This document shows positions 43,273 to 52,259 of a stretch of 64,000 nt of DNA, in pieces. Both the position numbers and the translations under genes were made by a program. Source of the stretch: CAWBJP01 sp044867425 (GTDB lineage Bacteria > Actinomycetota > Acidimicrobiia > IMCC26256 > BP-133); NCBI GenBank assembly GCA_044867425.1, contig JBIOUX010000152.1, positions 1-64,000 on the forward strand, given 5' to 3'. The notes under the pieces are model-generated. The model was given only the letters and a program-made list of their open reading frames with translations, did not search any database and was not told the DNA's origin. The first letter of the stretch is position 1. Every line of letters begins with the position of its first letter.

Positions 43273-45052
43273 GCGGGGCGGTTTCGGCCACGGCCAGCAC
43301 GAGCGGCGAGGCGTGGCTGATGAGATGCTCCGGCTCCCGCGGGGGCCCGAAGAGGTAACCCTGGACGGCGTCGCAGCCGAGCTGGTGGAGCTTGCTCAGC
43401 TGGGCGGGCTCTTCCACCCCTTCGGCCACCACTTCCAGGTTGAGGGCCTGGGCCAGGCTGACCACGGCGGTCACGATCGCCTCGTCCTCGGGGTCGCGGG
43501 CCAGCCCGTCCACGAACGAGCGGTCGATCTTGAGGGCGTCGACGGGGAAGCGCTTGAGGTAGCTGAGCGACGAGTACCCGGTCCCGAAGTCGTCCACCGA
43601 CAGGTGCACACCCAGGGCCTTCAGGGCCCGCAGCGTCTCGGCGGTGGCCTCCGCCTCCTCCATGAGCACGCTCTCGGTGATCTCCAGCCACAGGGCCTCG
43701 CCGGGAAGGCCGGAGGCCCGGAGGGCGCCGGCCACCACCCCGACCAGGTCGGGGTCGCCGAACTGGCGGGCGGAGAGGTTCACGGTCACCCGCAACGCCG
43801 AGCGGCCCGCCGCCCGCCAGGCGGCGAGCTGGGTGCAGGACTGGCCCAGCACCCAGCGGCCCAGGGGCAGGATCAGCCCGCTCTCCTCGGCCACGGGGAT
43901 GAACTCGGCCGGGCCGACCATGCCCCGCTCGGGGTGGTACCACCGCAGCAGGGCTTCGGCGGCCACCACCCGGCCGTCGTCGAGGCAGACGATCGGCTGG
44001 TAGTGGAGGCGCAGCTCGCCGTTCTGCATGGCCGCCCGCAAGGACCGTTCCGTCTCCAGGCGCTCGAGCATCCGGTGACGCATGGCCGAATCGAAGATCT
44101 CGATCCGGGAGCGCCCCCGTTCCTTGGCCCGGTACATGGCCGCGTCGGAGTCGCGCAGCATCGCCTCGGCGTCGATTCCCGGCTCGCCGTGGGCGATGCC
44201 GATGCTGGCCGTGACCACCGTCTCGCCTGCCCGCAGGGGCAACGGCGCGGCGATGGCCCGCGCCACCCGGTCGGCCACGGCCAGGGCCTTCCGGGCATCG
44301 GTGTCCTCGCACACGACGACGAACTCGTCGCCGGCCAGCCGGCCCACGGTGTCCGGTTGCCGCACCGCCGCCCGCAGGCGGTCGGCCAGACGGACCAACG
44401 CCTCGTCGCCGGCGGTGTGGCCGAGCGAGTCATTGACCACCTTGAACCGGTCGAGATCCACGAACAAGACGGCCACCGGGGCGCCGGACCGGCTCAGGCG
44501 GGCCAGAGCCTGGCTCAGGCGGTCGAGCACCAGGGTGCGGTTGGGGAGCCCGGTGAGCGGGTCGTGGGTGGCCTGGTCCCGGAGCACGTCCATGAGCCGC
44601 AGGTTCTCCGCCGCCTGGGCCTGGCTCTCCCGGCGCAGGTCACGTTCGGCTTCCAGCACCCGGAGCATCCGCAGCGTCAGCGACAGCACCCGGCCGAAAC
44701 CCCGCAGCAGGGCGCTCTCCTCCCGGGTGAACTCCCCACCCGAGCGGGCCAGGACCAGGGTCCCGGACTCGATGGGGACGGCCAGCACCGGGCACGGGCC
44801 CAGGCCGGGGACGTGGAGCGGACCCCGACCGGACGCCGCCGCCACCAGGTCGGCCACGGGCGTGGCGCCCTGGGGGAAGCCGACGCAGGCCACCACCGAG
44901 CCGTGGCGGACCACGGCGCCGACCTCGGCCTCGACGGCCTCGGTGGCCCGTTCCACCGCCCCGTCGATGGCGGCGGTCTCGTCCCGATAGGACGACACCG
45001 CGGCCAGGAACTCGGCGATCTGCTGGGAGAGCCACTCGTGACGGACGGGCAT
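43250..45052 (-). CDS. GGDEF-EAL cyclic-di-GMP turnover protein
   Basis: Bifunctional-type signalling protein of 600 residues, without membrane helices. Residues 1-150 look like a GAF-type sensor. The GGDEF domain (about 165-325) has the altered active-site motif AGDEF in RLAGDEFVVV. The EAL domain (about 345-590) has the EAL signature in AAEALLRWYHPE, plus LEITESVLM and VDDFGTGYSSLSYLK, so phosphodiesterase activity looks intact. AGDEF variants can remain active cyclases, so the direction of net activity is open. ATG at 45052, 14 bp after the FIST gene: the two almost certainly work together. Confidence 0.92.
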   Translation of the reverse strand: MPVRHEWLSQQIAEFLAAVSSYRDETAAIDGAVERATEAVEAEVGAVVRHGSVVACVGFPQGATPVADLVAAASGRGPLHVPGLGPCPVLAVPIESGTLVLARSGGEFTREESALLRGFGRVLSLTLRMLRVLEAERDLRRESQAQAAENLRLMDVLRDQATHDPLTGLPNRTLVLDRLSQALARLSRSGAPVAVLFVDLDRFKVVNDSLGHTAGDEALVRLADRLRAAVRQPDTVGRLAGDEFVVVCEDTDARKALAVADRVARAIAAPLPLRAGETVVTASIGIAHGEPGIDAEAMLRDSDAAMYRAKERGRSRIEIFDSAMRHRMLERLETERSLRAAMQNGELRLHYQPIVCLDDGRVVAAEALLRWYHPERGMVGPAEFIPVAEESGLILPLGRWVLGQSCTQLAAWRAAGRSALRVTVNLSARQFGDPDLVGVVAGALRASGLPGEALWLEITESVLMEEAEATAETLRALKALGVHLSVDDFGTGYSSLSYLKRFPVDALKIDRSFVDGLARDPEDEAIVTAVVSLAQALNLEVVAEGVEEPAQLSKLHQLGCDAVQGYLFGPPREPEHLISHASPLVLAVAETAPLRTAVPR

Positions 45053-45066
45053 GGTTCGAGCGCGAC

Positions 45067-46254
45067 CTAGCCGACGGCGAGGACCACGAGGGTCTGGTTG
45101 TGGAACCCGCTGATGCCCCGGGTCCGGGCGATCTCCCCGTAGGTGTAGAAGCCGGCCACCGGGGCCCCTCCGGCGTGGGACGCGATGCAGTCGACCTCGG
45201 CCCGGACGCCCGCGTCGCCGAGCACGCCGCGGCGGGCGATGCAGTCGAAGGCCACCAGGCCGAGCGGCGCCTGGGGGCCGAGGGCGGCCAGCGCCTCGGC
45301 GCAGGCACCGTCGGTGGCCTCGAGCACCGAGGTGTCGTCGCTCTCCATGAACCAGGTCAGGCCGCCCTGGGGCACGTGGGCGATGCAACCGAGCGAACGG
45401 TCATCGAAGTTGGCTTCGGCCACGAACCGCATCTCCTCGCCGCTCCGGCGGCTGAGGCCGAGGGGATGGCTGAGGGCGAAGCGGGTGAAGGCGGCAGGGT
45501 CCGACCATGCCTCGGGCGGGGCCTCGAGGTGGCGGAGGTAGAAGTCCAGGGCGGGCTCGTCATTCAGGGCGTGGACCCGGCTGCCTTCGCTGCTCGTGAC
45601 GAGCATGGGGTCGCCCACCCGGCGCGAGCCGTGGCGGACGCCGATGCCGAAGGGACCGTCGGAGGCGATCCCCGCCGCCACCACCGAGTTGCGCAGAACC
45701 TCGCCGCAGTGGAGCTGGAACGTCCCCTTCATCTGCAGGCCGTCCCCGGCGCAGCCGCCCACCAGGGGAACCCCGGCGCCCACCACCCGGTAGGCGCCCC
45801 GCACGATCTCCTGCTGGTCGCCGGCCAGCCCGTCGGTGAGCAGGAGCAGGATGCGATGCGGCCGCTCGTCCACCCGCTCCAGGCAGGCCGCCGCCCCGGC
45901 GCCGGCTTCCCGCAGCCGGCCCCGGGCGGCGCTGGCCGCAGCCGTGGCCACCGAGAAGCCCGGGCCGCCCAGGGCCATGACCACCACGCTGGCGTCGCCC
46001 GGCCCGGAGACGGAGATCTCCCCGGCGGTGGAGCACCCGACGAGGGGAACCCCGGGCGCCTCCTTGCCGATTCCGGCCAGCAGCTGGTCGAGGTCGTATC
46101 CGTCCCAGCAGAACACCACCAGCAGGCGGGGGTCGGGATGGAGCAGGGCGCCGGCGGCCGCTTCCTGCCCGGCGCGGCCGGCGTCGGCGTCCGAGGAGCG
46201 GCCCACGCCGAACCAGCGTCGAACACCAGCATCGGAAGGCGCGCCGAAGCTCAT
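45067..46254 (-). CDS. FIST-domain sensor protein
   Basis: FIST N plus FIST C protein of 395 residues, a cytoplasmic small-ligand sensor family often linked to signalling output domains. The N domain has LVVFCWDGYDLDQLLAGI and VPLVGCSTAGEIS. The middle has VPLVGGCAGDGLQM, and the C domain ends in VAGFYTYGEIARTRG followed by HNQTLVVLAV. ATG at 46254 is preceded by AAGGGGG. It sits 14 bp upstream of the GGDEF-EAL gene, so it probably feeds ligand information into cyclic-di-GMP levels. The ligand is unknown; amino acids have been proposed for the family. Confidence 0.88.
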   Translation of the reverse strand: MSFGAPSDAGVRRWFGVGRSSDADAGRAGQEAAAGALLHPDPRLLVVFCWDGYDLDQLLAGIGKEAPGVPLVGCSTAGEISVSGPGDASVVVMALGGPGFSVATAAASAARGRLREAGAGAAACLERVDERPHRILLLLTDGLAGDQQEIVRGAYRVVGAGVPLVGGCAGDGLQMKGTFQLHCGEVLRNSVVAAGIASDGPFGIGVRHGSRRVGDPMLVTSSEGSRVHALNDEPALDFYLRHLEAPPEAWSDPAAFTRFALSHPLGLSRRSGEEMRFVAEANFDDRSLGCIAHVPQGGLTWFMESDDTSVLEATDGACAEALAALGPQAPLGLVAFDCIARRGVLGDAGVRAEVDCIASHAGGAPVAGFYTYGEIARTRGISGFHNQTLVVLAVG

Positions 46255-46304
46255 GCCCCCTTGATCGGCGCGAGTCGGGGCCGGATGAGTCCCGACCGGG
46301 AGGT

Positions 46305-47480
46305 TCAGCCCAGTTTGGTCAGAGCCCGGCGGACGCCCCGGACCGCCTGGCCGATGCGCTGCTCGTTCTCCACCAGGGCGAAGCGGACGAACCCGTCGCC
46401 CCCGGGCCCGAAGCCCACCCCCGGGGAGACCGCCACCTTGGCCTCCTCCATCAACATGAGGGCGAAGTCCAGGGACCCCATGTCGATGTAGGGCTCGGGG
46501 ATGGGCGCCCAGACGAACATGGTGCCCCGGGGCTTCTCGATCTCCCAGCCGATCCGGGCCAGCCCTTCCACCAGGGCGTCGCGCCGGTTCTTGTAGACCT
46601 GGCACACCTGCTTCGGATAGTCGGGCGCCTCGTTCATGGCCACGATGGAGGCGATCTGGATGGGCTGGAAGGTCCCGTAGTCCAGGTACTTCTTCAGGTC
46701 GGCCAGGGCGGCCACCACCTCGGCGTTACCCACCAGGAACCCGACCCGCCACCCGGCCATGGAGAACGACTTGGTCAGGGTATACAGCTCGACGGCCACG
46801 TCCTTGGCCCCCGGCACCTCCAGGATCGACGGCGGGACGTGGCCGTCGAAGCCCAGGTCGGCGTAGGCGAAGTCGTGCACGACGAGGATCCCGTGCGCCC
46901 GGGCGAAATCGACCAGCCGGCCCATGAAGTCAAGGTCCACGCAGGCGGTGGTCGGGTTGTGAGGAAAGGAGATGACGATCACCCGGGGGCGGGGCCAGGA
47001 CTCCTCGAAGGCGGCGGTGAGGTTGGCGAAGAAGTCCTGCTCGGGGCCGAGCCGGACCTGGCGGACCTCGGCGCCGGCCAGCACCGGGGCGTAGATGTGG
47101 ATCGGGTAGCTGGGGCTGGGCACCAGGGCGGAGTCGCCCGGCCCCACCAGCGTCCACATCAGGTGGGACAGCCCCTCCTTGGCCCCGATGGTGGTGATGG
47201 CCTCGGTCTCGAAGTCGAGATCCACGCCGAAGCGGCGGCGGTACAGGTCGCAGATGGCCAGGCGCAGCTTGGGGATCCCCCGGCTGGCCGAGTAGCGGTG
47301 GTTGCGCGGGTTGTGGGCCGCCTCACACAATTTGTCCACCGCCACGGGCGGCGACGGGAGATCGGGGTTGCCGAATCCGAGGTCGATCACGTCCTCGCCG
47401 GCCCGGCGCAAGGCCATCTTGCGGGCGTCGGTGGTGGCGAAGACGTAGGGCGGCAGGTTGGGGATGCGGCGGAACTCCAT
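46305..47480 (-). CDS. PLP-dependent aminotransferase, AlaC-like (alanine/glutamate-pyruvate type)
   Basis: Class I aminotransferase of 391 residues. The N-terminus MEFRRIPNLPPYVFATTD and the block VIDLGFGNPDLPSP match the AlaC/alanine aminotransferase group. The PLP lysine is in YTLTKSFSMAGWRVGF near residue 238, and the substrate Arg is in the C-terminal GFVRFALVENEQR. The second of two adjacent ATG codons (47480) was chosen because TACTTT lies 6 nt before it and the family N-terminus begins there; the ATG at 47483 is the alternative. Confidence 0.9.
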   Translation of the reverse strand: MEFRRIPNLPPYVFATTDARKMALRRAGEDVIDLGFGNPDLPSPPVAVDKLCEAAHNPRNHRYSASRGIPKLRLAICDLYRRRFGVDLDFETEAITTIGAKEGLSHLMWTLVGPGDSALVPSPSYPIHIYAPVLAGAEVRQVRLGPEQDFFANLTAAFEESWPRPRVIVISFPHNPTTACVDLDFMGRLVDFARAHGILVVHDFAYADLGFDGHVPPSILEVPGAKDVAVELYTLTKSFSMAGWRVGFLVGNAEVVAALADLKKYLDYGTFQPIQIASIVAMNEAPDYPKQVCQVYKNRRDALVEGLARIGWEIEKPRGTMFVWAPIPEPYIDMGSLDFALMLMEEAKVAVSPGVGFGPGGDGFVRFALVENEQRIGQAVRGVRRALTKLG

Positions 47481-47486
47481 CATTCC

Positions 47487-47492
47487 AAAGTA
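47487..47492 (-). promoter_or_regulatory. Putative -10 element (TACTTT) for aminotransferase gene
   Basis: TACTTT is 6 nt before ATG 47480 on the minus strand, fitting leaderless transcription. Confidence 0.45.
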
Positions 47493-47515
47493 TCAGCAGG
47501 ATCCGTTGCGCCCGT

Positions 47516-47521
47516 TACCAT
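47516..47521 (+). promoter_or_regulatory. Putative -10 element (TACCAT) for HAD gene
   Basis: TACCAT is 10 nt before ATG 47532, in the short gap between divergent genes. Confidence 0.4.
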
Positions 47522-47531
47522 TCCGCCCCGC

Positions 47532-48248
47532 ATGGACGATCACTTCGCTGGTGTCGAGGCCGTGTTCCTGGATGTGGGCGGGGTCTTCCACCTACCCGAC
47601 CACCATCTGATCCTCGACGCCCTGCGCCGGGCCGGGGTGGAGGCCGACCCCGCCACGCTCGACCGGGCCCACTACGCCGGGGTGGCGGCCCTGGTCGACT
47701 GGCCCGATGAGGACCACGGCATCTGGCGGGCTTACCAGGAGGCTTACGCCGCCGAGGTGGGCGTCCCTGCCGCCCGGGTAGAGGACGCCATCGCCGAGCT
47801 GGACGTGGCCTTCGCCACCGAGGGCATGTGGAGCCGGCTGGTGCCCGGGGCGGTGGACGCCCTCCGGGAGCTGGAGGCCGCCGGCCTGGCCCTGGCCATC
47901 GTCTCGAACTCCGACGGGACCCTGGAGCGACGCCTGGCCGCCGAGGGCATCTGCCAGGTCGGTCCCGGCCGGGGTGTCCCGGTGGCGGTGGTGATCGACT
48001 CGGGGGCGGTCGGGGTGGCCAAGCCCAACCCGGCCATCTTCGCCATCGCCCTCGAGGCCACGGGCGTGAGCCCCGAGGCGGCCGTCCACGTGGGCGACGC
48101 CGTGGGGGCCGACGTCGCCGGGGCGCTGGCCGCCGGCGTCCGGCCCGTGCATCTCGACCCGCACGGCTTCTGCGCCGACGCCTCCCATCCCCACCTGCGG
48201 TCCCTGGGCGAGCTCGGCCCCCGCCTGGCCGGGAGCGGGCGCCCGTGA
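47532..48248 (+). CDS. HAD-superfamily hydrolase
   Basis: Phosphatase-like hydrolase of 238 residues. Motif I is VFLDVGGVFHL, with the nucleophile Asp but Gly in place of the second Asp (DxG variant, frequent in this branch). Motif II is AIVSNSDGTLE, motif III the Lys of VAKPNPAIF, and motif IV VHVGDAVGADVAGALAAG. A helical cap lies between motifs I and II. Substrate unknown. The TGA overlaps the GTG of the cupredoxin gene by 4 bp. Confidence 0.85.
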   Translation: MDDHFAGVEAVFLDVGGVFHLPDHHLILDALRRAGVEADPATLDRAHYAGVAALVDWPDEDHGIWRAYQEAYAAEVGVPAARVEDAIAELDVAFATEGMWSRLVPGAVDALRELEAAGLALAIVSNSDGTLERRLAAEGICQVGPGRGVPVAVVIDSGAVGVAKPNPAIFAIALEATGVSPEAAVHVGDAVGADVAGALAAGVRPVHLDPHGFCADASHPHLRSLGELGPRLAGSGRP

Positions 48249-48694
48249 GCCGGCGCCGGCGCCGGGCATCGCCCGTCACCCTGCCCGTCACCCTGGCCGT
48301 CGCCCTGGTGGCGGCCGGAGCCTGCGGCGCCGGCGGGACCGAGAAGAAAGCCGCCCGCAAGGTCACGGTGGAGATGCGCGACATCGCCTTCGATCCCGAC
48401 GTGCTGGAGGTCAAGGCGGGCGAGACCGTCGACTTCACGTTCCGCAACACCGGCCGGGCCGAGCACGAGGCGGTCATCGGCGACGAGAAGGTCCAGGAGA
48501 GCCAGGAAGGCGGCGACATGACCGGCCACGCCGGCGGGCACAAGGGCTCCGAGAAGGTCCCCCGGGTGGTCCTGTCTCCCGGCAAGACGGGAAAGCTGAC
48601 CTACACCTTCGACCAGCAGGGCGAGATCCTCATCGGCTGCCACGTGCCCACCCACTGGAAGGCGGGCATGAAGATCGTCGTCACCGTCGACTGA
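48245..48694 (+). CDS. Cupredoxin-like lipoprotein
   Basis: Exported blue-copper-type protein of 149 residues. A basic start and hydrophobic core end in the lipobox VAAGAC near residue 26, so it is probably lipid-anchored. The plastocyanin-like fold carries a first His in RAEHEAVIG, and the ligand loop CHVPTHWKAGM gives Cys, His and Met in type 1 copper spacing. A His-rich insert (TGHAGGHKG) lies between them. GTG 48245 overlaps the HAD stop. Electron transfer or copper binding outside the membrane is likely; the partner is unknown. Confidence 0.85.
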   Translation: MSRRRRRASPVTLPVTLAVALVAAGACGAGGTEKKAARKVTVEMRDIAFDPDVLEVKAGETVDFTFRNTGRAEHEAVIGDEKVQESQEGGDMTGHAGGHKGSEKVPRVVLSPGKTGKLTYTFDQQGEILIGCHVPTHWKAGMKIVVTVD

Positions 48695-48761
48695 GCGCGC
48701 CAACTGGGGCCGCATGACGACCAAGCCTCACCGCTGCCGGGCTTGCCCATCACCTTGCCCC

Positions 48762-49949
48762 TCAGGGCGGGATGGTCGGCGGGCCGGTGGGTTCGTCGGG
48801 TGGAATCCATTCCCAGGTGCCGGGCCCGCCCCGGTAGCGGTAGCCGAGATGGCTCTTCTGGTAATGGTGCCAGCGGCATAAGCGAGCGAGGTTCTCCAGG
48901 CTGGTGTCCCGCGTGGCGGCCCACGGGTCGCGGTGGTCGATCTGCAAGCCCCGGCGCATCTCGCAGTGGGGCACGATGCATTTCGGGTCCCTGCACTCCA
49001 GGGCGGTGCGCAGATGGGCGGGGATGGTGCGCCCGGCGTGGGCCACGGCGGTGATCTCCACGCCCTTGGTCACCACGACCTTGAGGATGCAGTCGTCGGC
49101 CATCCGCCGGGCCAGGGACACGGGGATGGGCCCCAGGCCGGGGATCTCACACCGTTCGCCTTCCACCGTGGAGCCCCGCATGAGCGCCTCGTAATCCACC
49201 CACACGTGCACCATGGCCTCCGGGCCCCCGGCGCCTTCCCCGCTACCTCGCGCGGTGCGGGCCAGGTCGACGAGGGCGTCGGCCCGGTGGGCATCGGGGT
49301 TCTCGTACCACCGGCCCCGCAGGGCATCGACGACGATGTCGTCCCGCCGGGCGTCCACCTCGGCCAGCAGCCGGGCGCCCTCATCGGCGGGGAGGCGGGC
49401 GGCGAGGCGGACGGCGCCGTCCCGGTCCGTCCAGGACCGTAGATAGCGGCCCTTGCGGATGCGCCGGTGCCGCTCCTCGTCCGAGGTGATGACCGACGCC
49501 TTGGCCCGGTGGCATTCCTCCCGCAGCTCCGACAGCGACAACTTGCCCGCCGCATCGACGAGCTGCTGCTGGGCCTCGGGCACCTCCGCAGCCGCATCCA
49601 CGATCTCCCTGGCCTGGACCTCCGAGAGCCGCCCGGCCCGAAACGCCGCCGCCACCACCGGCAACCCATCCAGCAGCCGGGCCATCGCCATGGTGGCGAT
49701 GGCCGGCCCGACCGGCGTTCCCGCCTGGGCAGCCATCCACGCCGCCGCCGAGCGGAACCCCTCCCGGCGCCACACGTCACCCCGCTCCACCGCCTGGGTG
49801 GCCAACACCCGCAGGGCAGCACCGAGCCGCTCGATCTCCACGGCGAGCCCGACAAGATCCGCCGCCGCCTCCGGGTCCAGAGCCTCCACGTCCAGCTCAC
49901 CCACCACCGGACGGAGCCTTCCCAGCACGCCGACCACGCTGTCGAACAT
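48762..49949 (-). CDS. DUF222 / HNH endonuclease-domain protein
   Basis: Actinobacterial family usually present in several copies (13E12-type repeats), 395 residues. The N-terminal DUF222 region is helical. The C-terminal HNH domain has the metal Cys pairs CRDPKC, PHCEMRRGLQIDHRDPW with the catalytic His, and LARLCRWHHYQKSH. ATG at 49949 with TACGAT 6 nt upstream. The biological role of this family is not settled; some members sit in mobile or repeat-rich loci. Confidence 0.88.
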   Translation of the reverse strand: MFDSVVGVLGRLRPVVGELDVEALDPEAAADLVGLAVEIERLGAALRVLATQAVERGDVWRREGFRSAAAWMAAQAGTPVGPAIATMAMARLLDGLPVVAAAFRAGRLSEVQAREIVDAAAEVPEAQQQLVDAAGKLSLSELREECHRAKASVITSDEERHRRIRKGRYLRSWTDRDGAVRLAARLPADEGARLLAEVDARRDDIVVDALRGRWYENPDAHRADALVDLARTARGSGEGAGGPEAMVHVWVDYEALMRGSTVEGERCEIPGLGPIPVSLARRMADDCILKVVVTKGVEITAVAHAGRTIPAHLRTALECRDPKCIVPHCEMRRGLQIDHRDPWAATRDTSLENLARLCRWHHYQKSHLGYRYRGGPGTWEWIPPDEPTGPPTIPP

Positions 49950-49955
49950 GCCCGG

Positions 49956-49961
49956 ATCGTA
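49956..49961 (-). promoter_or_regulatory. Putative -10 element (TACGAT) for HNH gene
   Basis: TACGAT is 6 nt before the HNH ATG. The 196 bp from here to 50157 hold a weak hairpin with a T-run (49995-50012) and a TAGCAT hexamer at 50104, and no gene. Confidence 0.45.
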
Positions 49962-50157
49962 CCGACCGCCTACGACATTTAGGCGCCCCCCATCGCCAAG
50001 GACGAGAGATTTTTTTCTCGGTCAGTAAGCGTCAACAGTGGTCTCGCGGCCGCCCCGGATCCGGCTCCCGGTCGATTCCGACGACGCAGACCGGACATAC
50101 CGGTAGCATCCGATTTTCGGGCCAGGAGGCACACGGATCCGAAAGGGGGCGTGGAAA

Positions 50158-50553
50158 GTGGACGCGAGACCTGAGGATCTGGTGAGAACCGCCGAAGACG
50201 CCTACAACGCCTTGGACATGGATCGTGTCCTGGCACTCTTCACGCCCGATGTCGTCTTCTACATGAACGGGAAGCTCGTGGGGAAGGGCATCGACGATGT
50301 GCGGCGCTGGCATGAGAGGTTCTTCGCCGCCGTGAAGGATTACCGGCTCAACAAGACGCTTCGGGCAGCGAGCGGCGACGTCATCACCGTGGAGTTCGCC
50401 GACACGTGGGTGAATCCCAAGAACGAGCCGATGGAGGGGTTCGGCGGCGAGTTCTGGACCATTGAGGGGGATCGTCTCGCCGAGTGGCACCTCTACTGGC
50501 GTGGATATCCACGGACCGAGGGCGCGGCGCCGAAGGAGAACGCGGACGGTTGA
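50158..50553 (+). CDS. NTF2-like (SnoaL-type) small protein
   Basis: Single-domain protein of 131 residues with the cone-shaped NTF2 fold. The pattern DLVRTAEDAYNALDMDRVLA then FTPDVVFYMNG opens the family, and GGEFWTIEGDRLAEWHLYW closes it. Members are small enzymes or binding proteins; no catalytic residue identifies which. GTG start at 50158 with AAAGGGGG upstream. First of six small genes in a row on this strand whose sequence is less GC-extreme than the flanks. Confidence 0.8.
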   Translation: MDARPEDLVRTAEDAYNALDMDRVLALFTPDVVFYMNGKLVGKGIDDVRRWHERFFAAVKDYRLNKTLRAASGDVITVEFADTWVNPKNEPMEGFGGEFWTIEGDRLAEWHLYWRGYPRTEGAAPKENADG

Positions 50554-50577
50554 ATCGGCTCCGGGCATCCTGAACCC

Positions 50578-50991
50578 GTGCCACTCGTCGCCACCGTCGA
50601 CGGAGTCACCGTCAAATTTTTCACATCCGACGAGGACCTGCCCGCCCCCCTGGATGCCTGGAAATCGGAGGCGCTGGATGCAGCGCGGACGTTCCCTTCG
50701 TTTGTCTCGGCACCCGGTATCGGGAAGGTGCCGGCTCTGGCGGTATGGCCGAACGATGTTCCGCCCCCGGACCTCACTCCGGAGAATCTCGAGGCATCTC
50801 TCCGGAGGGACGCAGTGCAGTTTGTCCAACCCAGTAGGGGTTCATGCCGATCTTGTGGCGCCTCCGTCGAGGGTCTCTCCGTCCTCACCCACCTCTGGTT
50901 CGGGGGTAACCATGGCCGGCACAAGATGAGGGCCTGCCCGGCATGCGGAGCCGATTTCGTGCGCTCCGGGCTCTCCCACCTCGCTCACTGA
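50578..50991 (+). CDS. Hypothetical protein with C-terminal zinc ribbon
   Basis: Protein of 137 residues, not recognised. The N-terminal 85 residues form an alpha/beta-looking domain starting VATVDGVTVKFFTSDEDLP. The C-terminal part has two CxxC pairs, SCRSCGAS and ACPACGADF, about 36 residues apart, likely one zinc site. GTG start at 50578, 24 bp after the NTF2-like gene. No ribosome binding site; GCATCC lies just upstream. Confidence 0.65.
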   Translation: MPLVATVDGVTVKFFTSDEDLPAPLDAWKSEALDAARTFPSFVSAPGIGKVPALAVWPNDVPPPDLTPENLEASLRRDAVQFVQPSRGSCRSCGASVEGLSVLTHLWFGGNHGRHKMRACPACGADFVRSGLSHLAH

Positions 50992-51092
50992 GGCAAGGCC
51001 TCCCTGCCGCTCAGAAGTGCCTCTACCGTGGCTGCGACCCCCAACTGCGGAACATGGGGCGCCAGGGTCCCCGGGCTGGGACAATTGAACTC

Positions 51093-51485
51093 ATGGTGGA
51101 GGGCATACGGCAGCGACCGGATGAGGACGACGAGGCATTTTTGATGCGGGCCGAACGCGTTTTGCTGATGGAGCAGGAGCAGATCCGCGAGCGGGCAAGG
51201 ATGATGGTTGCTGCCGCCATCAGTGCATCCGACAAGCCGGAGTCGCTACCGGCGGGACAGGAGACGCTCACGAAGATGGTGAACGCGTCCTTGCCTTGTT
51301 ACATCACGAGACGATCGCTTCTCCTCGCCCGATCGCTGTGCCGCGAACAGCAGGGCTCGTCCACTGGGTCGGACCCAGTTGCACAAGAGGCCTACCAACT
51401 GCTGAACCAGCTCGCCCTGAATGCGCTGGCCCCCGAGGCGTCTGACGCCCTCGGAACTCGGAGCGACCCTGGAGCGGGGCAATGA
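51093..51485 (+). CDS. Hypothetical helical protein
   Basis: Protein of 130 residues, not recognised. Highly charged and helical at the N-terminus (RPDEDDEAFLMRAERVLLME), with a more hydrophobic C-terminal half containing two Cys. ATG 51093 was chosen over an in-frame start at 50943 that would overlap the preceding gene. No ribosome binding site; ACAATT is 6 nt upstream. No membrane segment. Confidence 0.6.
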   Translation: MVEGIRQRPDEDDEAFLMRAERVLLMEQEQIRERARMMVAAAISASDKPESLPAGQETLTKMVNASLPCYITRRSLLLARSLCREQQGSSTGSDPVAQEAYQLLNQLALNALAPEASDALGTRSDPGAGQ

Positions 51486-51503
51486 TCCCGGGAGTATGGA
51501 CGG

Positions 51504-51911
51504 GTGCATGGCGACACGGTTGAGTCCTACTGGCAGTATCACCGGCTTTGCAGAGGAACCCGAGAAGACCGTCTGTTGGCCTCGCAGCACATGTGGGCCG
51601 TGGATGCCGTGGCGGAAGCCGTGCAGAAGGGTGAGCCCTCAGTTATCTCCTTGCTCATCGCGCTTGTCGAGGGAGCGCCCAATGACGACGAGGTGCGCGT
51701 CGTCGGAGCCGGCGAGTTGGAGGACCTCCTCGTCACACACCGCAAGCGCCTCGCCCGCCCGGAAGGGCGAGAGCTGCTCGGAGCCCTCGACACCGCTGCC
51801 AGGACGAACGGTCGCTTCCGACGAGCGATGCGCAGCGTGTTCCTCCAGCAAGAGGAAATCTCCGACGAGGTCCGGCGGCTGTTCCGATTCCTCGACCCAC
51901 CGCGCACATAA
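51504..51911 (+). CDS. DUF6869-like hypothetical protein
   Basis: Small soluble protein of 135 residues. An aromatic start (ESYWQYHRL) and a central VRVVGAGELEDLLVTHRK are followed by a basic RFRRAMRSVF near the end, a pattern like the DUF6869 family, though I hold this weakly. GTG start at 51504, 18 bp after the previous stop. No known function. Confidence 0.6.
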   Translation: MHGDTVESYWQYHRLCRGTREDRLLASQHMWAVDAVAEAVQKGEPSVISLLIALVEGAPNDDEVRVVGAGELEDLLVTHRKRLARPEGRELLGALDTAARTNGRFRRAMRSVFLQQEEISDEVRRLFRFLDPPRT

Positions 51912-51932
51912 CCGCGGCGCCACACTTGAGGC

Positions 51933-52208
51933 ATGGCCGTCGGGAGAGCACAGCGGAGAGCCGAGCGCGAGCCGGCGTTCCTGAGCCGCTTCGGCGACAA
52001 GAACGCAGCCGTGGCGCTGGACCTTGTCGAGGTACTCGAGCTCGCTTGGCACGACTGCTATGGCGATATCACCCCTCCCGCCGGGGTCATCGACGACATC
52101 CTGGTGTGTTCGGAGGGCCGGCTCGATCGCATGATCAAGGCCGTGCACCTCGCCACCGTCGACTGGCGGGACCTGCGGCTCTGGGCAGATGACCTCCGCG
52201 GCCGGTGA
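51933..52208 (+). CDS. Hypothetical small protein
   Basis: Protein of 91 residues, not recognised. It is mixed acidic and basic, probably all-helical, with WHDCYGDITPPAGVIDDIL in the middle. ATG 51933, 21 bp after the previous stop, no ribosome binding site. The same region also has an open frame one base off, which lacks a sensible composition. Fifth member of the row of small genes. Confidence 0.55.
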   Translation: MAVGRAQRRAEREPAFLSRFGDKNAAVALDLVEVLELAWHDCYGDITPPAGVIDDILVCSEGRLDRMIKAVHLATVDWRDLRLWADDLRGR

Positions 52209-52259
52209 GCCCCCGATATCGGGTAGCCGACCGCCTGATGGCGCGGCATTCTGACCCTG

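Noticed and set aside
49995..50012. Short inverted repeat with a run of seven T as a terminator
   Set aside because: It lies upstream of both flanking genes (divergent), so there is no transcript for it to end, and the stem is only five base pairs.
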